In this document: one piece after another, positions 62,897 through 64,000 of the stretch | Layout: every line of letters begins with the position of its first letter | Numbering within the stretch: the first letter of the stretch is position 1 | Source of the DNA: JAFGXT01 sp963677165 | GTDB taxonomy: Bacteria > Verrucomicrobiota > Lentisphaeria > Victivallales > SZUA-371 | Length of the DNA stretch: 64,000 nucleotides | Direction: 5' to 3' | Assembly: GCA_963677165.2 (NCBI GenBank) | Contig: CAXXSX010000002.1 | Location: forward strand, 434,001 to 498,000 | The notes under the pieces: model-generated | The model's database searches: none | What the model saw: the letters and a program-made list of their open reading frames with translations, nothing else | What the model was told of the DNA's origin: nothing | Made by a program: the position numbers and the translations under genes

Positions 62897-64000
62897 ATGA
62901 GTGTTCATAAAAGAGTTAAACTGATTTTTCCGCCGCGCTCCAGCCCTACCTATGTACCGCTTGGACCTGCATATCTTGCCGCCATAGCTCGAAACTATGC
63001 CGGATTTTCGTTTCACGATACCAACCTTGAACTCTGGGAACAGGTCTGTGATTCGTCCCCAGAACTGGTTGCAATGAAAAATTTTCTGCGCTCTCCGCTA
63101 GAAGTCTTTCTGGATCAGGAAAATTATCTGTTCCACATTTCCAATATGGGAACCGCTCGGCGCATGATTGACCGGCTGTCTCGTTACGCCTCAAAATATG
63201 CTGAAACCGGAGAACTGGACAATGATCTTGCCCAACTGCTGCTTCAACAGTCGCTTGGGATGTTTGATGACAATCCGGAAGTCATCGCATTTTCCTGCAT
63301 GTATCCGGATCAGCTTCCATTCATTGTGGCCCATGCCCGTTATCTCAGATCGATTTGCGGATGTACGGTGGATATTGCCATCGGCGGTGCCGCCATGAGC
63401 GCCCTTTCCCCTATAGAAATGCTTTCCGCGTTCAAACACATTGATGCAATCCTGACCGGAGAAGGTGAAATATCCTTCAAGATGCTGCTTGATGGTAAAA
63501 CATATCGTGATATCCCCGGAATATATTTTCGGGAAAACGGCAATATTGAGTTTTCCGGCAAACCACAATATGTGCATGATCTGGCTCTGGTTGATTTTCC
63601 CGATTTTTCACAATACGCCATGAAGAGCTATCTTAATCCGGTCCCGGTAATATCCATGCTTGGCGGCCGCGGCTGCAAATGGCGACAGTGTGCGTTCTGT
63701 TCCCACAACAACTCTTTTGGCCCTCACCGTGCGCGTCCCGCACTGGCAGTGGTTCAGGAAATCATACGTCTCCAGGAATTGTACGCCTGTGAACATTTCT
63801 ATTTTGCCGACCAATATGTTGACCCTGCATTGCTTGAAGATATCTGTGACGCAATCCTCGCCGCTGGGATTCGTTGTCGTTTTCATATCATGGCTAGAAC
63901 AGTTCCCGGCTACACTAGAAAACTGCTGGAAAAGGCTTCCGCCGCTGGATGTGTCTGGATCAGCTGGGGAATGGAGAGCGGTTCCCAGGCTCTGCTTGAT
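62897..64000 (+). CDS. B12-binding radical SAM protein, 5' part (runs off window)
   Basis: 368 codons are visible and the frame is open to the right edge. The ATG has AGGA 9 nt upstream. The N-terminal part (PPRSSPTYVPLGPAYLAAIA and IAFSCMYPDQLPF) is a B12-binding-type domain. The radical SAM cluster motif is GCKWRQCAFC at about 259-268, so the spacing is C-x4-C-x2-C instead of the common C-x3-C-x2-C. Downstream are DQYVDP and WISWGMESGSQ. The group includes methyltransferases and RiPP-modifying enzymes; substrate unknown. Confidence 0.8.
   Translation, partial: MSVHKRVKLIFPPRSSPTYVPLGPAYLAAIARNYAGFSFHDTNLELWEQVCDSSPELVAMKNFLRSPLEVFLDQENYLFHISNMGTARRMIDRLSRYASKYAETGELDNDLAQLLLQQSLGMFDDNPEVIAFSCMYPDQLPFIVAHARYLRSICGCTVDIAIGGAAMSALSPIEMLSAFKHIDAILTGEGEISFKMLLDGKTYRDIPGIYFRENGNIEFSGKPQYVHDLALVDFPDFSQYAMKSYLNPVPVISMLGGRGCKWRQCAFCSHNNSFGPHRARPALAVVQEIIRLQELYACEHFYFADQYVDPALLEDICDAILAAGIRCRFHIMARTVPGYTRKLLEKASAAGCVWISWGMESGSQALLD

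Overview
The window most likely comes from a member of the Lentisphaerota (Victivallis-like); this is inferred from content, since no rRNA is present. The markers are four secreted proteins with a type IV prepilin-like N-terminus and a C-terminal H-X9-DG-type motif, each paired with a carbohydrate-active gene, together with GntR/LacI-type hybrid regulators, a Cys-type sulfatase and several TIM-barrel glycosidase-like proteins of little-known families.

Layout. (1) 1 to about 13.5 kb is the late-gene end of a contractile-tailed (P2/K139-like) prophage: the end of the tape measure gene, a DUF2590-like gene, baseplate J, tail protein I, a P2-type portal protein in an unexpected place, tail fibre and fibre assembly genes, small membrane proteins, a DUF6765 protein, a baseplate/hub/spike trio, then an adenine and a cytosine DNA methyltransferase. 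Most neighbours overlap by ATGA, so translation is probably coupled. A second long frame lies inside the cytosine methyltransferase gene. A non-coding tract with hairpin units about 90 nt apart follows, then tRNA-Ser(UGA), whose 3' end faces the prophage.

(2) 14 to 46.7 kb is a catabolic region. It holds a secreted esterase; an AGE-family epimerase and LacI repressor that share a 16-bp operator; two GntR-regulated cassettes, each with a prepilin-like gene and a glycosidase-like gene; an acetylxylan-esterase-like protein and a Gfo/Idh/MocA oxidoreductase; a ROK repressor-nagB-nagA operon with an inverted-repeat operator; and an AraC-controlled run ending in a sulfatase and a five-bladed propeller glycosidase. 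Together these would sense, desulfate, cut and ferment amino sugars and complex, possibly host-derived or algal, glycans.

(3) 46.7 to 48.35 kb is a decayed integrated element: a 5'-truncated gene of the type found beside serine recombinases, a lone 58-aa gene with its own terminator, and the N-terminal piece of a tyrosine integrase next to tRNA-Ser(GCU).

(4) 48.8 to 64 kb is mostly core: rpsB-tsf with a terminator, a SmpA-like lipoprotein, UDP-glucuronate decarboxylase, murF-murE, hisB behind a WlbA-like dehydrogenase, a bacteriohemerythrin, a GH78-like gene divergent from an AraC regulator, a VOC protein, two unknown proteins and the start of a B12-binding radical SAM enzyme that runs off the end. 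GTAG-type REP/BIME palindromes occur at 14.06 and 57.55 kb. No computation was run; family names rest on motifs read by eye and memory of the families.
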